In this document: one piece after another, positions 18,405-27,513 of the stretch
How positions within the stretch are numbered: the first letter of the stretch is position 1
Layout of the letters: each line of letters starts with the position of its first letter
Assembly: GCF_001458295.1 (NCBI RefSeq)
Contig: NZ_CYUD01000004.1
Location: 62,001 to 126,000, forward strand
Reading direction: 5' to 3'
From: Ruegeria denitrificans
Lineage (GTDB): Bacteria > Pseudomonadota > Alphaproteobacteria > Rhodobacterales > Rhodobacteraceae
Length of the DNA: 64,000 bases
Position numbers and translations under genes: made by a program
Notes under the pieces: generated by a model
Told to the model about the DNA's origin: nothing
Seen by the model: the letters and a program-made list of their open reading frames with translations, nothing else
Databases searched by the model: none

Positions 18405-18992
18405 ATGGACGGAGACTTCAGGACCGAATTTGTCAGGGAACCCGGTGCGCTCAGGCATCATCCGGCATTGGTTTTGAACGCCGATTATCGCCCCTTATCT
18501 TACTACCCGTTATCCCTGTGGCCCTGGCAAGAGGCGATCAAGGCGGCCTGGCTGGACAGGGTGGACATCGTGGCCGAGTACGACGAGGTCGTACGAAGCC
18601 CCAGTACCGAGATACGAATACCCTCGGTCGTTGTTCTGAAAGATTATGTAAAACCCAGAAAGCGCGTGGCCTTCACGCGCTTTAATTTATTTTTGCGGGA
18701 CGAATTCCGATGTCAGTATTGCGGCAGCAAGGGTGATCTAACGTTTGATCACGTGGTGCCGCGGGCAGCGGGGGGCGTGACAAGCTGGCAGAACGTGGTT
18801 GCGGCATGCAGCCCGTGCAACCTTAAGAAAGGGTCCAAGTCTCTGCGTCAGGCGAGAATGACTTTGCGCAAGCCTCCGCGCCAACCGGACGCCGAGGCGC
18901 TGCGCAATGTCGGGCGAAAGTTCCCGCCGAACCACCTGCATGACAGCTGGATCGACTTTCTCTATTGGGATGCGGAACTGGACGAACTTTAA
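18405..18992 (+). CDS. HNH endonuclease family protein
   Basis: The 195-residue protein contains an HNH/zinc module at about residues 103-145: CQYCGSKGDLTFDHVVPR, then ACSPCNLKKGSKS, giving two CxxC zinc knuckles, the catalytic DH and a late N. The N-terminal half (VLNADYRPLSYYPLSLWPW) is conserved in stand-alone HNH proteins of many alphaproteobacteria, whose physiological role is not defined. Nothing nearby suggests a restriction or mobile element. Confidence 0.88.
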   Translation: MDGDFRTEFVREPGALRHHPALVLNADYRPLSYYPLSLWPWQEAIKAAWLDRVDIVAEYDEVVRSPSTEIRIPSVVVLKDYVKPRKRVAFTRFNLFLRDEFRCQYCGSKGDLTFDHVVPRAAGGVTSWQNVVAACSPCNLKKGSKSLRQARMTLRKPPRQPDAEALRNVGRKFPPNHLHDSWIDFLYWDAELDEL

Positions 18993-19453
18993 CGAGCGTG
19001 CCAGGCGGCAATCCAAACCAGCACCAAAACCCCCGACAAAACGGCGTTCCAACCTGCCATGGATAGGCCAAGCATTTCCCACGGGATATCGTCGCAGCGC
19101 ACCAACGGCGCGGACATGATCTGATCCATCAATTGCTCGGTGGACAGGCCGCCGATATCACCGGACGTGCAACTTGTCGGACCTTCCCACCATTTCTGCT
19201 CAACCCCTGCGTGGAACACACCGATTGCTGCCGTGGTCAAAGCCGCGAGCGCGCCCAACAATGGAAGCAGTGTTGCCCGAGGCAGGATCAATGCCAAGGC
19301 TCCCACAAGAACGGCGGCACCATGCGGATACCGTTGCCAGATACACATTTTGCAAGGCGCCAGCCCGCCGATGTACTGAAATCCCCACGCGCCAAGCAGA
19401 AGTGCGGCAGAACCAGCCGTTGCGATCAGGACCAGAGTGTTTTTGCGTGTCAT
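18989..19453 (-). CDS. dsbB: Disulfide bond formation protein B family
   Basis: The 154-residue membrane protein has four predicted transmembrane helices. The first periplasmic cysteine pair is CKMC near residue 34, and the second loop has SCTSG and LVRCDD, matching the four-cysteine DsbB scheme that reoxidises DsbA using quinone. The start ATG overlaps the stop of the upstream YqaA gene by 4 bases, so the two are co-translated. It is convergent and overlaps the HNH stop by 4 bases. Confidence 0.9.
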   Translation of the reverse strand: MTRKNTLVLIATAGSAALLLGAWGFQYIGGLAPCKMCIWQRYPHGAAVLVGALALILPRATLLPLLGALAALTTAAIGVFHAGVEQKWWEGPTSCTSGDIGGLSTEQLMDQIMSAPLVRCDDIPWEMLGLSMAGWNAVLSGVLVLVWIAAWHAR

Positions 19454-20028
19454 AGATATTTTACCACGAAGAATCCGCCGAACAGCAGGATGATGAACAG
19501 CGTGAACATAAGGCCCAGGCGTTTTTCGATGAAGTCCCGGATCGGTTCGCCAAAGCCCCAGAGAAGTCCGGCAACCATGAAAAACCGCAAAGCTCGGGCC
19601 AGAATGGACGTAGCGATGAAGGTGCCCAGCGGCATGCCGGTCCAGCCGGACATGATGGTGATGACCTTATAGGGGAAAGGTGTAACGCCAGCGGCCAGTA
19701 CGGCCCAGAAACCGAAATCGTTGAAACGGGTGTTGAACTCTTCCATAGCATGCGCCTTGCCCATCGCTTCGAGGATGGGTTGGCCTAGGCTTTCGTAAAA
19801 GAATGCACCGATGGCATAGCCGAGCAAGCCCCCTAATACCGAAGAGACCAATGCCACCGTTGCGATCAGCCATGCTCGCGAAGGGCGCGCCAGGATCATT
19901 GGAATCATCAGTACGTCGGGCGGAATTGGAAAGACCGAGCTTTCGATAAAGGCCACAAAGGCCAATGCCCACAATGCATGGGGATGTTCCGCCAGACGAA
20001 TGGTCCAGTCATAAAGCGATCGCAACAT
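19450..20028 (-). CDS. YqaA/DedA-like (VTT/SNARE-associated) membrane protein
   Basis: The 192-residue integral membrane protein contains FIESSVFPIPPDVLMIPM near residue 28 and GVTPFPYKVITIMSG near residue 115, typical of the YqaA branch of the DedA/VTT superfamily. These proteins are implicated in lipid transport or membrane homeostasis, largely by analogy to DedA flippases. It is the upstream gene of a two-gene unit with dsbB. Confidence 0.87.
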   Translation of the reverse strand: MLRSLYDWTIRLAEHPHALWALAFVAFIESSVFPIPPDVLMIPMILARPSRAWLIATVALVSSVLGGLLGYAIGAFFYESLGQPILEAMGKAHAMEEFNTRFNDFGFWAVLAAGVTPFPYKVITIMSGWTGMPLGTFIATSILARALRFFMVAGLLWGFGEPIRDFIEKRLGLMFTLFIILLFGGFFVVKYL

Positions 20029-20173
20029 AAGATGCTAAAATCCTGTTTTAACGTTGCGCAAGCCAAACCACGCACCCAGCAAGGCGTCAACCATTGCTGC
20101 GCAAACAAACTGGATTTTGGTTGCTTTTTGCCTCTGGACCTTCCCGATTAGGAGCGCTAATCCAATGGTCGTG

Positions 20174-20259
20174 GCCCAAGTGGCGGAATGGTAGACGCAG
20201 GGGATTCAAAATCCCCCGGTAGTGATACCGTGCCGGTTCGAGTCCGGCCTTGGGTACCA
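20174..20259 (+). tRNA. tRNA-Leu (anticodon CAA)
   Basis: The 86-base class II tRNA has acceptor GCCCAAG/CTTGGGT, anticodon stem GGGGA/TCCCC with loop TTCAAAA giving CAA, a long variable arm (CGGTAGTGATACCG), T-arm GGTTCGAGTCC and an encoded CCA. Confidence 0.96.
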
Positions 20260-20263
20260 AAGT

Positions 20264-20303
20264 AAAAACAGAGGGTTAGGTAATCCTGCTCTCTGTTTTT
20301 TCT
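20264..20303 (+). terminator. Intrinsic terminator of tRNA-Leu
   Basis: AAAAACAGAG (20264-20273) pairs with CTCTGTTTTT (20291-20300) and runs into a T-rich tail. It lies 4 bases after the tRNA CCA. Read on the other strand it could also end the BCCT operon. Confidence 0.8.
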
Positions 20304-20334
20304 TTTCCGGCATTGTGTTTGCTTCGCTGCCCTC

Positions 20335-20481
20335 TCACTTTTTCTCTTTCAGGACTTGCTTTGTCTCAGTCTCGACGGGTTTGGGCGGCCTTGGAAAGCC
20401 TGTGAGGATCAACCAGATCAGGAACCCGATATAGGCGAAAACGACGACATTCAGTATGGTATCGACGAATTGTCCGCTCAT
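20335..20481 (-). CDS. Small single-pass membrane protein overlapping the BCCT gene
   Basis: A 48-residue ORF starts at an ATG (20481) that overlaps the BCCT stop codon (ATGA) and ends at TGA 20335. Residues 8-29 form one hydrophobic helix (NVVVFAYIGFLIWLILTGF), followed by a proline-rich linker and a charged tail ending KEKK. The arrangement resembles the tiny MetS-like subunits coupled to NSS methionine transporters, but here the partner is a BCCT carrier. The overlap and membrane character make it a likely accessory subunit. This is inference. Confidence 0.75.
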   Translation of the reverse strand: MSGQFVDTILNVVVFAYIGFLIWLILTGFPRPPKPVETETKQVLKEKK

Positions 20482-21971
20482 GGCTGGTCCTCACGTGCAA
20501 GGCTTTTGAAAAGGCAGATCACAAGGATCGGCACGATAAACACGAATGCCATGGCCGACAGCGCGATGATAGACCGGACCACAGTGATATCGCCCACCAG
20601 AATCATCGCCAGCCCTAAGGCTCCCAGAATAATGCCCCAGATCGTGCGGATGCGGGGCGACGGGTTTTCGTCGCCGCCGGAGCCAATCATTGCAAGCGTA
20701 AACCCGGCGCTGACGACACTAGTGACAACAAACAGAAACGCGGCCAGAACCGTAGCGATCTGGGTGACGCCGCCCAATGGGAACTTGGCAAGCAGTGCAA
20801 AGGTTGTCGCGTCCAGATTCTCGGCGTTGACAGCCGAAAGGGCGCCGTCCTGACGCAATGCGTCATAAAACCCCAGCCCTCCAAAAATGCCGAACCACAA
20901 GATCGAGAACAGGGTGGGGGCGACGATGACACCGATCAGAAACTCTCGGATCGTGCGCCCGCGTGAGATCCGAGCGATGAAGATGCCAACAAAAGGCGAC
21001 CAGGCCAGCCACCAGATCATATAGTTCAGCGTCCAGCCGTGAAACCAATCGACGATGATGTCATCGAAGAACTCGGCCGTAGAGAACCCGGCAGGAAGAA
21101 CTCCGAACAGATAGCGCCCGAACCCGGATACGATGCCATCCATAATGTAGGACGTGGGGCCGAGGACCAGCAGATAGATCATCATCCCAACGGCGATCAG
21201 CATCGCCGTGTTGGACAGCAGGGACATCCCTTCGCCAAGGTCACGGCGTAGCGGGATGATATAGGCCACGCATAGCAAGGCAAAGACGGGAAGGGTCAGC
21301 GAGCCTGGTGAGTCGACTCCGATCAGACCCGCCAGCCCGGTCTGGATCTGGAAAACGCCCATTGCCAGCGACCCGGCCAGCCCCACGGCAATCGCGACAA
21401 TCGAGAGTAAATCGAACACCCATCCCATCGCCTTGCTCCAGCGGGCCGGGCCCAGTGCCTCGGCTACGGGGGCGCTCAGCAACAGGGCGCGCTGTCGGCG
21501 ATAGGCAAAATAGGCAATGATCAATCCAACGATCGCATAAATGGCCCAGGCATGAAATCCCCAGTTCAGATAGGTAATGAAAAGGGCGTGGCCAGCGGCC
21601 ATGGGGGCAGGATCGTATTGGCGCAAAACCTCGAAATGAGTCAGGGGTTCGGCCGCTCCGTAAAACAGCAAACCGACACCCATGCCCGCTGCGAACAGCA
21701 TGGCGATCCAGGCCGGTGTCGAAAACTCGGGCGTGGCATCGTCAGGGCCAAGGCGGATGCTGCCAAACCGGGACAGGGCCAGATACAGCGTGACGAACAG
21801 CAGGCCGCTGACTTCCAGCATTATGAACCAACCACGGCTGTTGAACTGCGTGGCCACCGCTGCGGATGCCAGTTGCCCCAGTCCTTCCGGGTCGACAATA
21901 CCCCAAGCCGCAATCGCCGCGCTGATGATCAGTGCGATAACAAGCAACGGGCTGGGGGTTGTGGGCTTCAT
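20478..21971 (-). CDS. BCCT family (betaine/carnitine/choline) transporter
   Basis: The 497-residue carrier has 12 predicted transmembrane segments. Family hallmarks are the glycine stretch AAGMGVGLLFYGAAEP near residue 95, and the signature WWLAWSPFVGIFIARISRGRTIREF near residue 320. It probably imports a quaternary ammonium compound such as glycine betaine or choline by sodium or proton symport. Substrate-box tryptophans were not verified individually. It has short termini without the long osmosensing C-terminal extension of BetP. The 48-residue microprotein follows by ATGA overlap. Confidence 0.93.
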   Translation of the reverse strand: MKPTTPSPLLVIALIISAAIAAWGIVDPEGLGQLASAAVATQFNSRGWFIMLEVSGLLFVTLYLALSRFGSIRLGPDDATPEFSTPAWIAMLFAAGMGVGLLFYGAAEPLTHFEVLRQYDPAPMAAGHALFITYLNWGFHAWAIYAIVGLIIAYFAYRRQRALLLSAPVAEALGPARWSKAMGWVFDLLSIVAIAVGLAGSLAMGVFQIQTGLAGLIGVDSPGSLTLPVFALLCVAYIIPLRRDLGEGMSLLSNTAMLIAVGMMIYLLVLGPTSYIMDGIVSGFGRYLFGVLPAGFSTAEFFDDIIVDWFHGWTLNYMIWWLAWSPFVGIFIARISRGRTIREFLIGVIVAPTLFSILWFGIFGGLGFYDALRQDGALSAVNAENLDATTFALLAKFPLGGVTQIATVLAAFLFVVTSVVSAGFTLAMIGSGGDENPSPRIRTIWGIILGALGLAMILVGDITVVRSIIALSAMAFVFIVPILVICLFKSLAREDQP

Positions 21972-22354
21972 TTAAAAGGCCTTTCTCGGCAGGTGCAGAA
22001 CAAATTCCTTTCCAGCCCTGCGCTTACAGATGTCTGTGAATGTCGTTCTGACACTAAAGATCGCCATACAGAGTTTCAAAAGAATTGTTCCCAATAACCG
22101 GAAAGACCTCGGATTTGCGCATTCAAGGGGGGAAAGTTCAGAAAAAACCCTCAGATATGCGGCGTGGGCGTTTCGCGCCGTGCACGGGGGTTGACAAGTG
22201 GAGTGTCTGAATGAAACGTCGAATATGTTGGGAGATTTTGGAAATTCAGTCGCTTGCGCCTGTTGCAAGACAGGTGCGGTTGGCGTACCGGCAGGTCCCA
22301 GGATGGGACCGCTAACAGTCTCCCATCCACAAAAAGAATTGGGAGTTCTCTAAA
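21972..22354. other. Divergent intergenic region between BCCT and TAXI genes
   Basis: About 380 bases with no convincing gene. The last 60 bases hold two small hairpins (listed separately). A TTGACA at 22191 lacks a matching -10. Antisense frames here are shadows. Confidence 0.5.
22294..22345 (+). promoter_or_regulatory. Leader hairpins, one covering the TAXI gene Shine-Dalgarno
   Basis: GGTCCC-AGGAT-GGGACC forms a hairpin at 22294-22310. Then CTCCCA (22320-22325) can pair with TGGGAG (22340-22345), and the latter contains the GGGAG Shine-Dalgarno located 9 bases before the ATG at 22355. Sequestration of the ribosome-binding site is therefore possible. Confidence 0.4.
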
Positions 22355-23323
22355 ATGAAAAACAGCAGCAAGCTCAGCCTCGGCGCGGTCGTCACCGCGG
22401 CCCTTATGGCTCCGGCCGCGTATGCAGAAGAATTCATCACAATCGGCACCGGTGGTGTGACCGGTGTGTATTACCCGACAGGTGGCGCGATCTGTCGTCT
22501 GGTCAACAAAGGCCGCAAAGAGCACGGCGTGCGCTGCTCGGTCGAATCGACCGGTGGGTCGGTTTACAACATCAACACCATCCGTGAAGGCGAGCTGGAG
22601 TTCGGTGTGGCGCAGTCCGACTGGCAGTACCATGCTTTCAACGGCACCTCGAAATTCGAAGAGGCTGGTCCCTTCGAAAACCTGCGCGCCGTCTTCTCGG
22701 TTCACCCCGAGCCGTTCACCGTTGTGGCCCGTGCCGATTCCGGCATCACCAACTTCGAGGACATGAAGGGCAAGCGCGTCAACATCGGCAACCCCGGTTC
22801 CGGTCAGCGCGGCACCATGGAGGTTCTGCTGGGTGAAATGGGTTGGACCACTGACGATTTCGAACTGGCGACCGAGCTTAAGGCGGCGGAACAGTCTGCC
22901 GCTCTGTGCGACAACCAGATCGATGCGATGGTCTATACCGTTGGTCACCCCTCGGGTTCGATCCAGGAAGCCACCACTGCGTGTGATTCCGTGCTGGTGA
23001 ATGTCAGCGGTGATGCCGTGGACAAGCTGGTCGGCGACAACTCGTTCTACCGTACCGCAACTATTCCCGGTGGAATGTATCGCGGTTCGGATGGCGACAC
23101 GGCGACCTTTGGTGTAGGTGCGACCTTCGTAACCTCGGCAGACGTGTCGGACGATGCGGTTTATGCGGTTGTCAGCTCGGTCTTCGAAAACTTCGATGAC
23201 TTCAAAAAGTTGCACCCGGCATTTGCCAATCTCAAGCCCGAAGAGATGATCGCGGACGGTCTGTCGGCTCCGCTGCATCCGGGTGCCGAGAAGTACTACA
23301 AAGAAAAAGGCTGGGTTCAGTAA
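22355..23323 (+). CDS. TAXI family TRAP transporter solute-binding protein
   Basis: The 322-residue periplasmic protein has a signal peptide of about 24 residues (to AYAEE). The TAXI signature is [21 protein letters not shown] right after it; [21 protein letters not shown] follows near residue 140. It captures the substrate and delivers it to the fused permease encoded next. Ligands for TAXI proteins include glutamate-like and other organic acids, unresolved here. An intercistronic hairpin after the stop probably stabilises its mRNA relative to the permease message. Confidence 0.95.
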   Translation: MKNSSKLSLGAVVTAALMAPAAYAEEFITIGTGGVTGVYYPTGGAICRLVNKGRKEHGVRCSVESTGGSVYNINTIREGELEFGVAQSDWQYHAFNGTSKFEEAGPFENLRAVFSVHPEPFTVVARADSGITNFEDMKGKRVNIGNPGSGQRGTMEVLLGEMGWTTDDFELATELKAAEQSAALCDNQIDAMVYTVGHPSGSIQEATTACDSVLVNVSGDAVDKLVGDNSFYRTATIPGGMYRGSDGDTATFGVGATFVTSADVSDDAVYAVVSSVFENFDDFKKLHPAFANLKPEEMIADGLSAPLHPGAEKYYKEKGWVQ

Positions 23324-23334
23324 GCCAGACCTGA

Positions 23335-23360
23335 TGCAGGGTGCCCACGGGCGCCCTGCA
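23335..23360 (+). promoter_or_regulatory. Intercistronic stem-loop between binding protein and permease genes
   Basis: Eleven pairs (TGCAGGGTGCC with GGCGCCCTGCA, one G-T wobble) close a CACG loop. No T run follows, so it is more likely an mRNA-stabilising or processing hairpin than a full terminator, as often seen after binding-protein genes. Confidence 0.7.
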
Positions 23361-23427
23361 ACTCAAGCCCGTAGAATAACGGGTGGTTTAAAGGCCAAAA
23401 AACAGGCCGCGACGGGGAGACATTTGC

Positions 23428-26037
23428 ATGAGTTCCGACACACAATCCAATCGCCCGCTATCCGAAGAAGAGCTACAGGATCTTGTAGCCTCGTCCGATG
23501 CGGGAGGGCGTAATCCGTTCGGTAATGTCGGGATTTTTTTGGCCGTTGTGGCGGCAATCTGGTCGATTTTTCAGGTGCTTTTGGCCTCACCTATTGCCAA
23601 CTATGTGTTGCCGGGCAGTGTGGTGAATAATGCGCGCCAGTTTCATTTGGCCTTTGCCATGTTTCTGGCCTTTGCAGCCTATCCAGCACTGAAAAGTAGC
23701 CCGCGTGACTATATTCCGGTTCAGGATTGGATCATGGGGGTCGCAGGCGCGTTTTTGGCGTTGTACGGCTACTTTTTCTACGAAAAGATCGTCGACGCGG
23801 GTGGCCTTGCGGACGATACCGACAAATGGGTCGCTTTGGTTGGCCTGCTGCTGCTGTTCGAGGCCGCACGTCGCGCGCTTGGCCCTGCCATGGCCATTAT
23901 CGCGACGATCTTTCTAGCTTACGTGTTCTTCGGCTCATCCGAATGGGTTCCCGAAGTTATCCGCTGGAAAGGCGCAAGCCTGAAAAAGGCCATGAGCCAC
24001 ATGTGGATCACGTCCGAGGGCGTGTTCGGCATCGCCTTGGGTGTTTCTACGAAATTCGTGTTCCTGTTTGTGCTGTTCGGCGCTTTGCTCGATAAGGCCG
24101 GGGCAGGGAACTACTTTATCAAGATGGCCTTTGGTGCCCTCGGCCATCTGCGCGGTGGTCCGGCCAAGGCGGCGGTTGTCGGCTCAGCTGCGACCGGCCT
24201 GATCTCGGGCTCGTCCATCGCCAACGTGGTCACCACCGGTACGTTTACCATCCCGCTGATGAAACGTGTGGGCTTTAGCAGTGAACAGGCCGGATCGGTC
24301 GAGGTTGCCTCATCCGTGAATGGTCAGATCATGCCGCCCGTTATGGGTGCTGCGGCTTTCCTGATGGTGGAATATGTGGGCATTTCCTATGTCGAGGTGA
24401 TCACCCACGCCTTCCTGCCCGCGGCGATTTCCTACATCGCGCTGGTCTATATCGTGCACCTCGAAGCGGTGAAGCGGAACATGCCTACGCTGGGTGATCG
24501 CGATGTACATTTGGCACGCACTGTCGTCGGAATGTTGATGTTCTTCCTTGTATTTGCAGGGCTTTGCTATGGCTCGCAATTCCCCGTCGATGCGGTCACC
24601 AGCTGGGTGCCTTCGGCGGCAGGGTTGGTCCTGAGCCTGATCGTCTGCGCGATCTATGTCGTGCTGCTGTATCTGGCGGCGCAGGTGCCGGATCTGGAAC
24701 CCGATGATCCGAACGCCAAGGAAGTTACACTGCCGGTCATTGCCGATATCTACAAGGCCGGGCTGCACTACCTACTGCCGATCATCGTTCTGGTCTATTT
24801 CCTGATGATCGAACAGAAATCGCCGGGTCTGTCGGCATTCTGGGCCACCGCGTTGCTGTTCGTGATCCTGCTCACGCAAAAACCACTCAAGGCGATGTTC
24901 CGAGGGCAGAGCAACCTTTATAACAGCTTTATCGATGGCGTGGCCGACCTGTGGCAGGGTCTGATTGACGGCGCGCGCAACATGATCGGTATCGCCCTTG
25001 CGACCGCCACTGCGGGCGTGATCGTCGGCACCGTGACACTGACTGGTGTTGGGCAGGTGATGGCCGACCTGGTCGAATTCTTGTCGGGTGGCAACCTGAT
25101 CCTGATGCTGGTGATGGTCGGTATCCTTAGCCTGATCTTGGGCATGGGCCTACCGACCACAGCGAACTACATCGTTGTTAGCTCGCTGATGGCCGGTGTC
25201 GTGGTGGAATTGGGCGCGCAAAGTGGCCTGATCGTACCGTTGATCGCCGTGCACCTGTTCGTGTTCTATTTCGGGATCATGGCGGACGTAACGCCTCCGG
25301 TGGGTTTGGCGAGTTTCGCTGCGGCAGCCGTTTCGGGCGGCGATGCAATCAAGACCGGTTTCACTGCGTTCTTCTACAGCCTGCGCACCGTGGCACTTCC
25401 GTTTGTGTTCATCTTCAACACAGACCTGCTTTTGATCGACGTCACCTGGGTTGAGGGGATAACCGTCGCGATATTCGCGACCATAGCCATCCTTGTCTTT
25501 ACCGCAGGCACGATGGGCTATTTCGTGACGCACAGCCGGATTTACGAGAGCGTTGCGCTGATCTTCGTGGCCTTCGCGTTGTTCCGGCCTGACTTCTTCA
25601 TGGATCGGTTGTCACCGCCCTATGCATCTGTCGAACCGGCTGCTTTCGTCGAAACGATAGGACAAACGCCACCGGGAACCGAGGTGCGCCTTGTTGTCAG
25701 TGGCCCTGATTTTGACACTCTGGAAATGACGGACACCACGGTTGTAGTGGCCGTAGGCAACGAAGAGGGCGGTGCCGCACGTGTGGACGCCATGGGCCTG
25801 ATGCTGATCGAAGAGGACGGCCTGGTCAAACTGGACGAGCCGTTGTTCGGCACTCCGGTCGCGGATGAGTTGGACAACTTCGACTATTACGCTGACGACG
25901 CGGTGCGTCTGAGTTCGGTAAGCCTGCCGTCCAGCCAGCCACCGAAGCAATTGATCTATATCCCCGCGATGATCTTGCTGGGGCTGATCGCCTTCCTTCA
26001 ACGCGGCCGCGCCGCCAGACAAGAGGTGCTCGCATGA
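23428..26037 (+). CDS. TRAP transporter permease, fused 4TM/12TM (TAXI type) with DUF3394-like tail
   Basis: The 869-residue protein combines the small and large membrane subunits of TAXI-type TRAP systems. Hydrophobic segments fill most of residues 30-715; the large-subunit region includes GSAATGLISGSSIANVVTTG near residue 253 and LGMGLPTTANYIVVS near residue 570. The last 130 residues form a soluble domain (VRLVVSGPDFDTLEM) resembling DUF3394. It should drive sodium-coupled import of the TAXI ligand. The stop overlaps the UspA start (ATGA). Confidence 0.94.
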   Translation: MSSDTQSNRPLSEEELQDLVASSDAGGRNPFGNVGIFLAVVAAIWSIFQVLLASPIANYVLPGSVVNNARQFHLAFAMFLAFAAYPALKSSPRDYIPVQDWIMGVAGAFLALYGYFFYEKIVDAGGLADDTDKWVALVGLLLLFEAARRALGPAMAIIATIFLAYVFFGSSEWVPEVIRWKGASLKKAMSHMWITSEGVFGIALGVSTKFVFLFVLFGALLDKAGAGNYFIKMAFGALGHLRGGPAKAAVVGSAATGLISGSSIANVVTTGTFTIPLMKRVGFSSEQAGSVEVASSVNGQIMPPVMGAAAFLMVEYVGISYVEVITHAFLPAAISYIALVYIVHLEAVKRNMPTLGDRDVHLARTVVGMLMFFLVFAGLCYGSQFPVDAVTSWVPSAAGLVLSLIVCAIYVVLLYLAAQVPDLEPDDPNAKEVTLPVIADIYKAGLHYLLPIIVLVYFLMIEQKSPGLSAFWATALLFVILLTQKPLKAMFRGQSNLYNSFIDGVADLWQGLIDGARNMIGIALATATAGVIVGTVTLTGVGQVMADLVEFLSGGNLILMLVMVGILSLILGMGLPTTANYIVVSSLMAGVVVELGAQSGLIVPLIAVHLFVFYFGIMADVTPPVGLASFAAAAVSGGDAIKTGFTAFFYSLRTVALPFVFIFNTDLLLIDVTWVEGITVAIFATIAILVFTAGTMGYFVTHSRIYESVALIFVAFALFRPDFFMDRLSPPYASVEPAAFVETIGQTPPGTEVRLVVSGPDFDTLEMTDTTVVVAVGNEEGGAARVDAMGLMLIEEDGLVKLDEPLFGTPVADELDNFDYYADDAVRLSSVSLPSSQPPKQLIYIPAMILLGLIAFLQRGRAARQEVLA

Positions 26038-26465
26038 CAAATTCAGTTCTTTGTGCCGTGGATATCAGCAATGGGGATCTGGACGTGCACGTGCTGAAGA
26101 CCGCGGCGTCCTTGGCCGATCAGGACGGCGCGCAGTTGGACGTGGTAACCGTTTTGCCGGACTTTGGAGAAAGCTGGGTATCCGGCTTTTTCCACCCGGA
26201 TTTCCACGAAAAGGCACTGGATGAGGCGCATGCCAAGCTGACGGATATGTGCACGGCAACCCTGGGCGCAGAGCGGAACGAGAAAGTCCGCCATGTCGTC
26301 GCCACCGGCACCGCTTATCAGGAGATACTGAAAACCGCCGAAAGTGCGAATAGCGATCTGATCGTGATCGGCGCACATAAGCCGGACCTTAAGGACTATC
26401 TTTTGGGTCCGAACGCGGCGCGGGTCGTGCGGCATTCCACGGTCTCGGTTTACGTGGTTCGCTAG
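26034..26465 (+). CDS. Universal stress protein A family
   Basis: The 143-residue protein has the UspA fold: an initial strand SVLCAVDISNGD, and DLIVIGAHKPDLKDYLLGPNAARVVRHSTVSVYVV at the end, which contains the G-x2-x9-G-(S/N) type ATP-binding loop in variant form. It is translationally coupled to the TRAP permease, as with TeaD-like proteins that modulate TRAP transporter activity. That role is inferred from position. Confidence 0.92.
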   Translation: MTNSVLCAVDISNGDLDVHVLKTAASLADQDGAQLDVVTVLPDFGESWVSGFFHPDFHEKALDEAHAKLTDMCTATLGAERNEKVRHVVATGTAYQEILKTAESANSDLIVIGAHKPDLKDYLLGPNAARVVRHSTVSVYVVR

Positions 26466-26472
26466 GGTTCCA

Positions 26473-27513
26473 CTAGTAGCCGGTCATCTCAAGGTAGCCG
26501 CGCCCAGAGTGGCTGCCTGACACCGAGACTGGGCCTTCCCAATATTCGAACCGTGTCGCCATCCAGGCGTTCGGTGTGATTGCCGACACTTCGACTTCAA
26601 TGTCGCGTTCGGGCAATGTCACACGCCATTGGACGGGTACGTCCCGTCCGGCAACGGGTGCCGTGTCCAAAGGAGCGAACGAAACGGACCCGTCGGGTAG
26701 GGGTTTCGCTGTGCCATCCGGGTCGATCCAAGTGGCCGCCGTGAAATCCCCGCGCCCGCCGCGCAGGCGAAAAGCCATCAGCTTGTTGCCGTCATCGAAA
26801 CTGAGCGAAAACCAATCCCACCCGCTTTGATCCGCGGCAAGCGGCTGCGAAGACCATTCGCGATCCAACCAACCCTGACCGGTCACCGCGACATCCCCGT
26901 CGGGCAAGCGCAGCGCGCCCTCAACGTCATAGAAAGGTTGCGAATAGTAATAGCTGGCCTGCCCATCAGCGGACTTGACCGAATACCCATCCTCTCCGTG
27001 AAACACCAACGGGCCTTGGGCTGTCAGAGACAGGTCATAGGAAAACTCAGCACCGCTGGCAGACAGAGATAACGAGTTGAGATCAAGCCCGCGCATATGC
27101 CATTCGTCGATCCATGCTTCGAACGGTTCGGCAGTTACCCCGGCCTGACCAATGCCGCCGCGCGACAGGCGTTCGGCAAAATAGTGTGTTTTCGGTGTCG
27201 TCACAGCAGCATGGCCCAACCATAGCTGCGGACTTTGCCAACCTTCAGCCTCGGTCGGTTTCAGGGCGGATCGGAACAGGGTCCATTGAATGCCGTAATC
27301 GCGGCCGTCTTCTCCGGTCAGGTTGGCGGTCAGATACCACCATTCAATTCGGAAGGTTGGGTGTGGTCCGTGATCGCGTGGAAATTCGAACTGGTAGATG
27401 GGCTGCGGAACGTCAAAACCTTCGGCAGACCCACCCAGCCCGGCATAGCCTTGCCCATATAAGGCCGAAGGCAGCAACAGGATCAGGGCACACAGCCAAG
27501 CTCTAACGTTCAT
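26473..27513 (-). CDS. AttH-like lipocalin-domain protein (COG5621)
   Basis: The protein has 346 residues from the ATG at 27513, inside the end of the upstream permease gene; a TTG two codons earlier is possible. A signal peptide (LCALILLLPSALYGQ) implies a periplasmic location. The mature part matches the AttH/CrtC-like lipocalin pair: FRIEWWYLTANLTGEDG near residue 55 and GWLDREWSSQPL near residue 215. Many annotations call it a carotenoid 1,2-hydratase homologue, but the ABC transporter context indicates the AttH role, probably handling a lipid or hydrophobic ligand. Confidence 0.85.
   Translation of the reverse strand: MNVRAWLCALILLLPSALYGQGYAGLGGSAEGFDVPQPIYQFEFPRDHGPHPTFRIEWWYLTANLTGEDGRDYGIQWTLFRSALKPTEAEGWQSPQLWLGHAAVTTPKTHYFAERLSRGGIGQAGVTAEPFEAWIDEWHMRGLDLNSLSLSASGAEFSYDLSLTAQGPLVFHGEDGYSVKSADGQASYYYSQPFYDVEGALRLPDGDVAVTGQGWLDREWSSQPLAADQSGWDWFSLSFDDGNKLMAFRLRGGRGDFTAATWIDPDGTAKPLPDGSVSFAPLDTAPVAGRDVPVQWRVTLPERDIEVEVSAITPNAWMATRFEYWEGPVSVSGSHSGRGYLEMTGY

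Noticed and set aside
22191-22219. TTGACA hexamer as a promoter for the TAXI gene.
   Set aside because: No acceptable -10 hexamer at 16-18 bases; a lone -35 match is not evidence.
22151-23278. 375-codon antisense frame across the TAXI gene.
   Set aside because: Shadow of a clear TAXI coding sequence; no family features.
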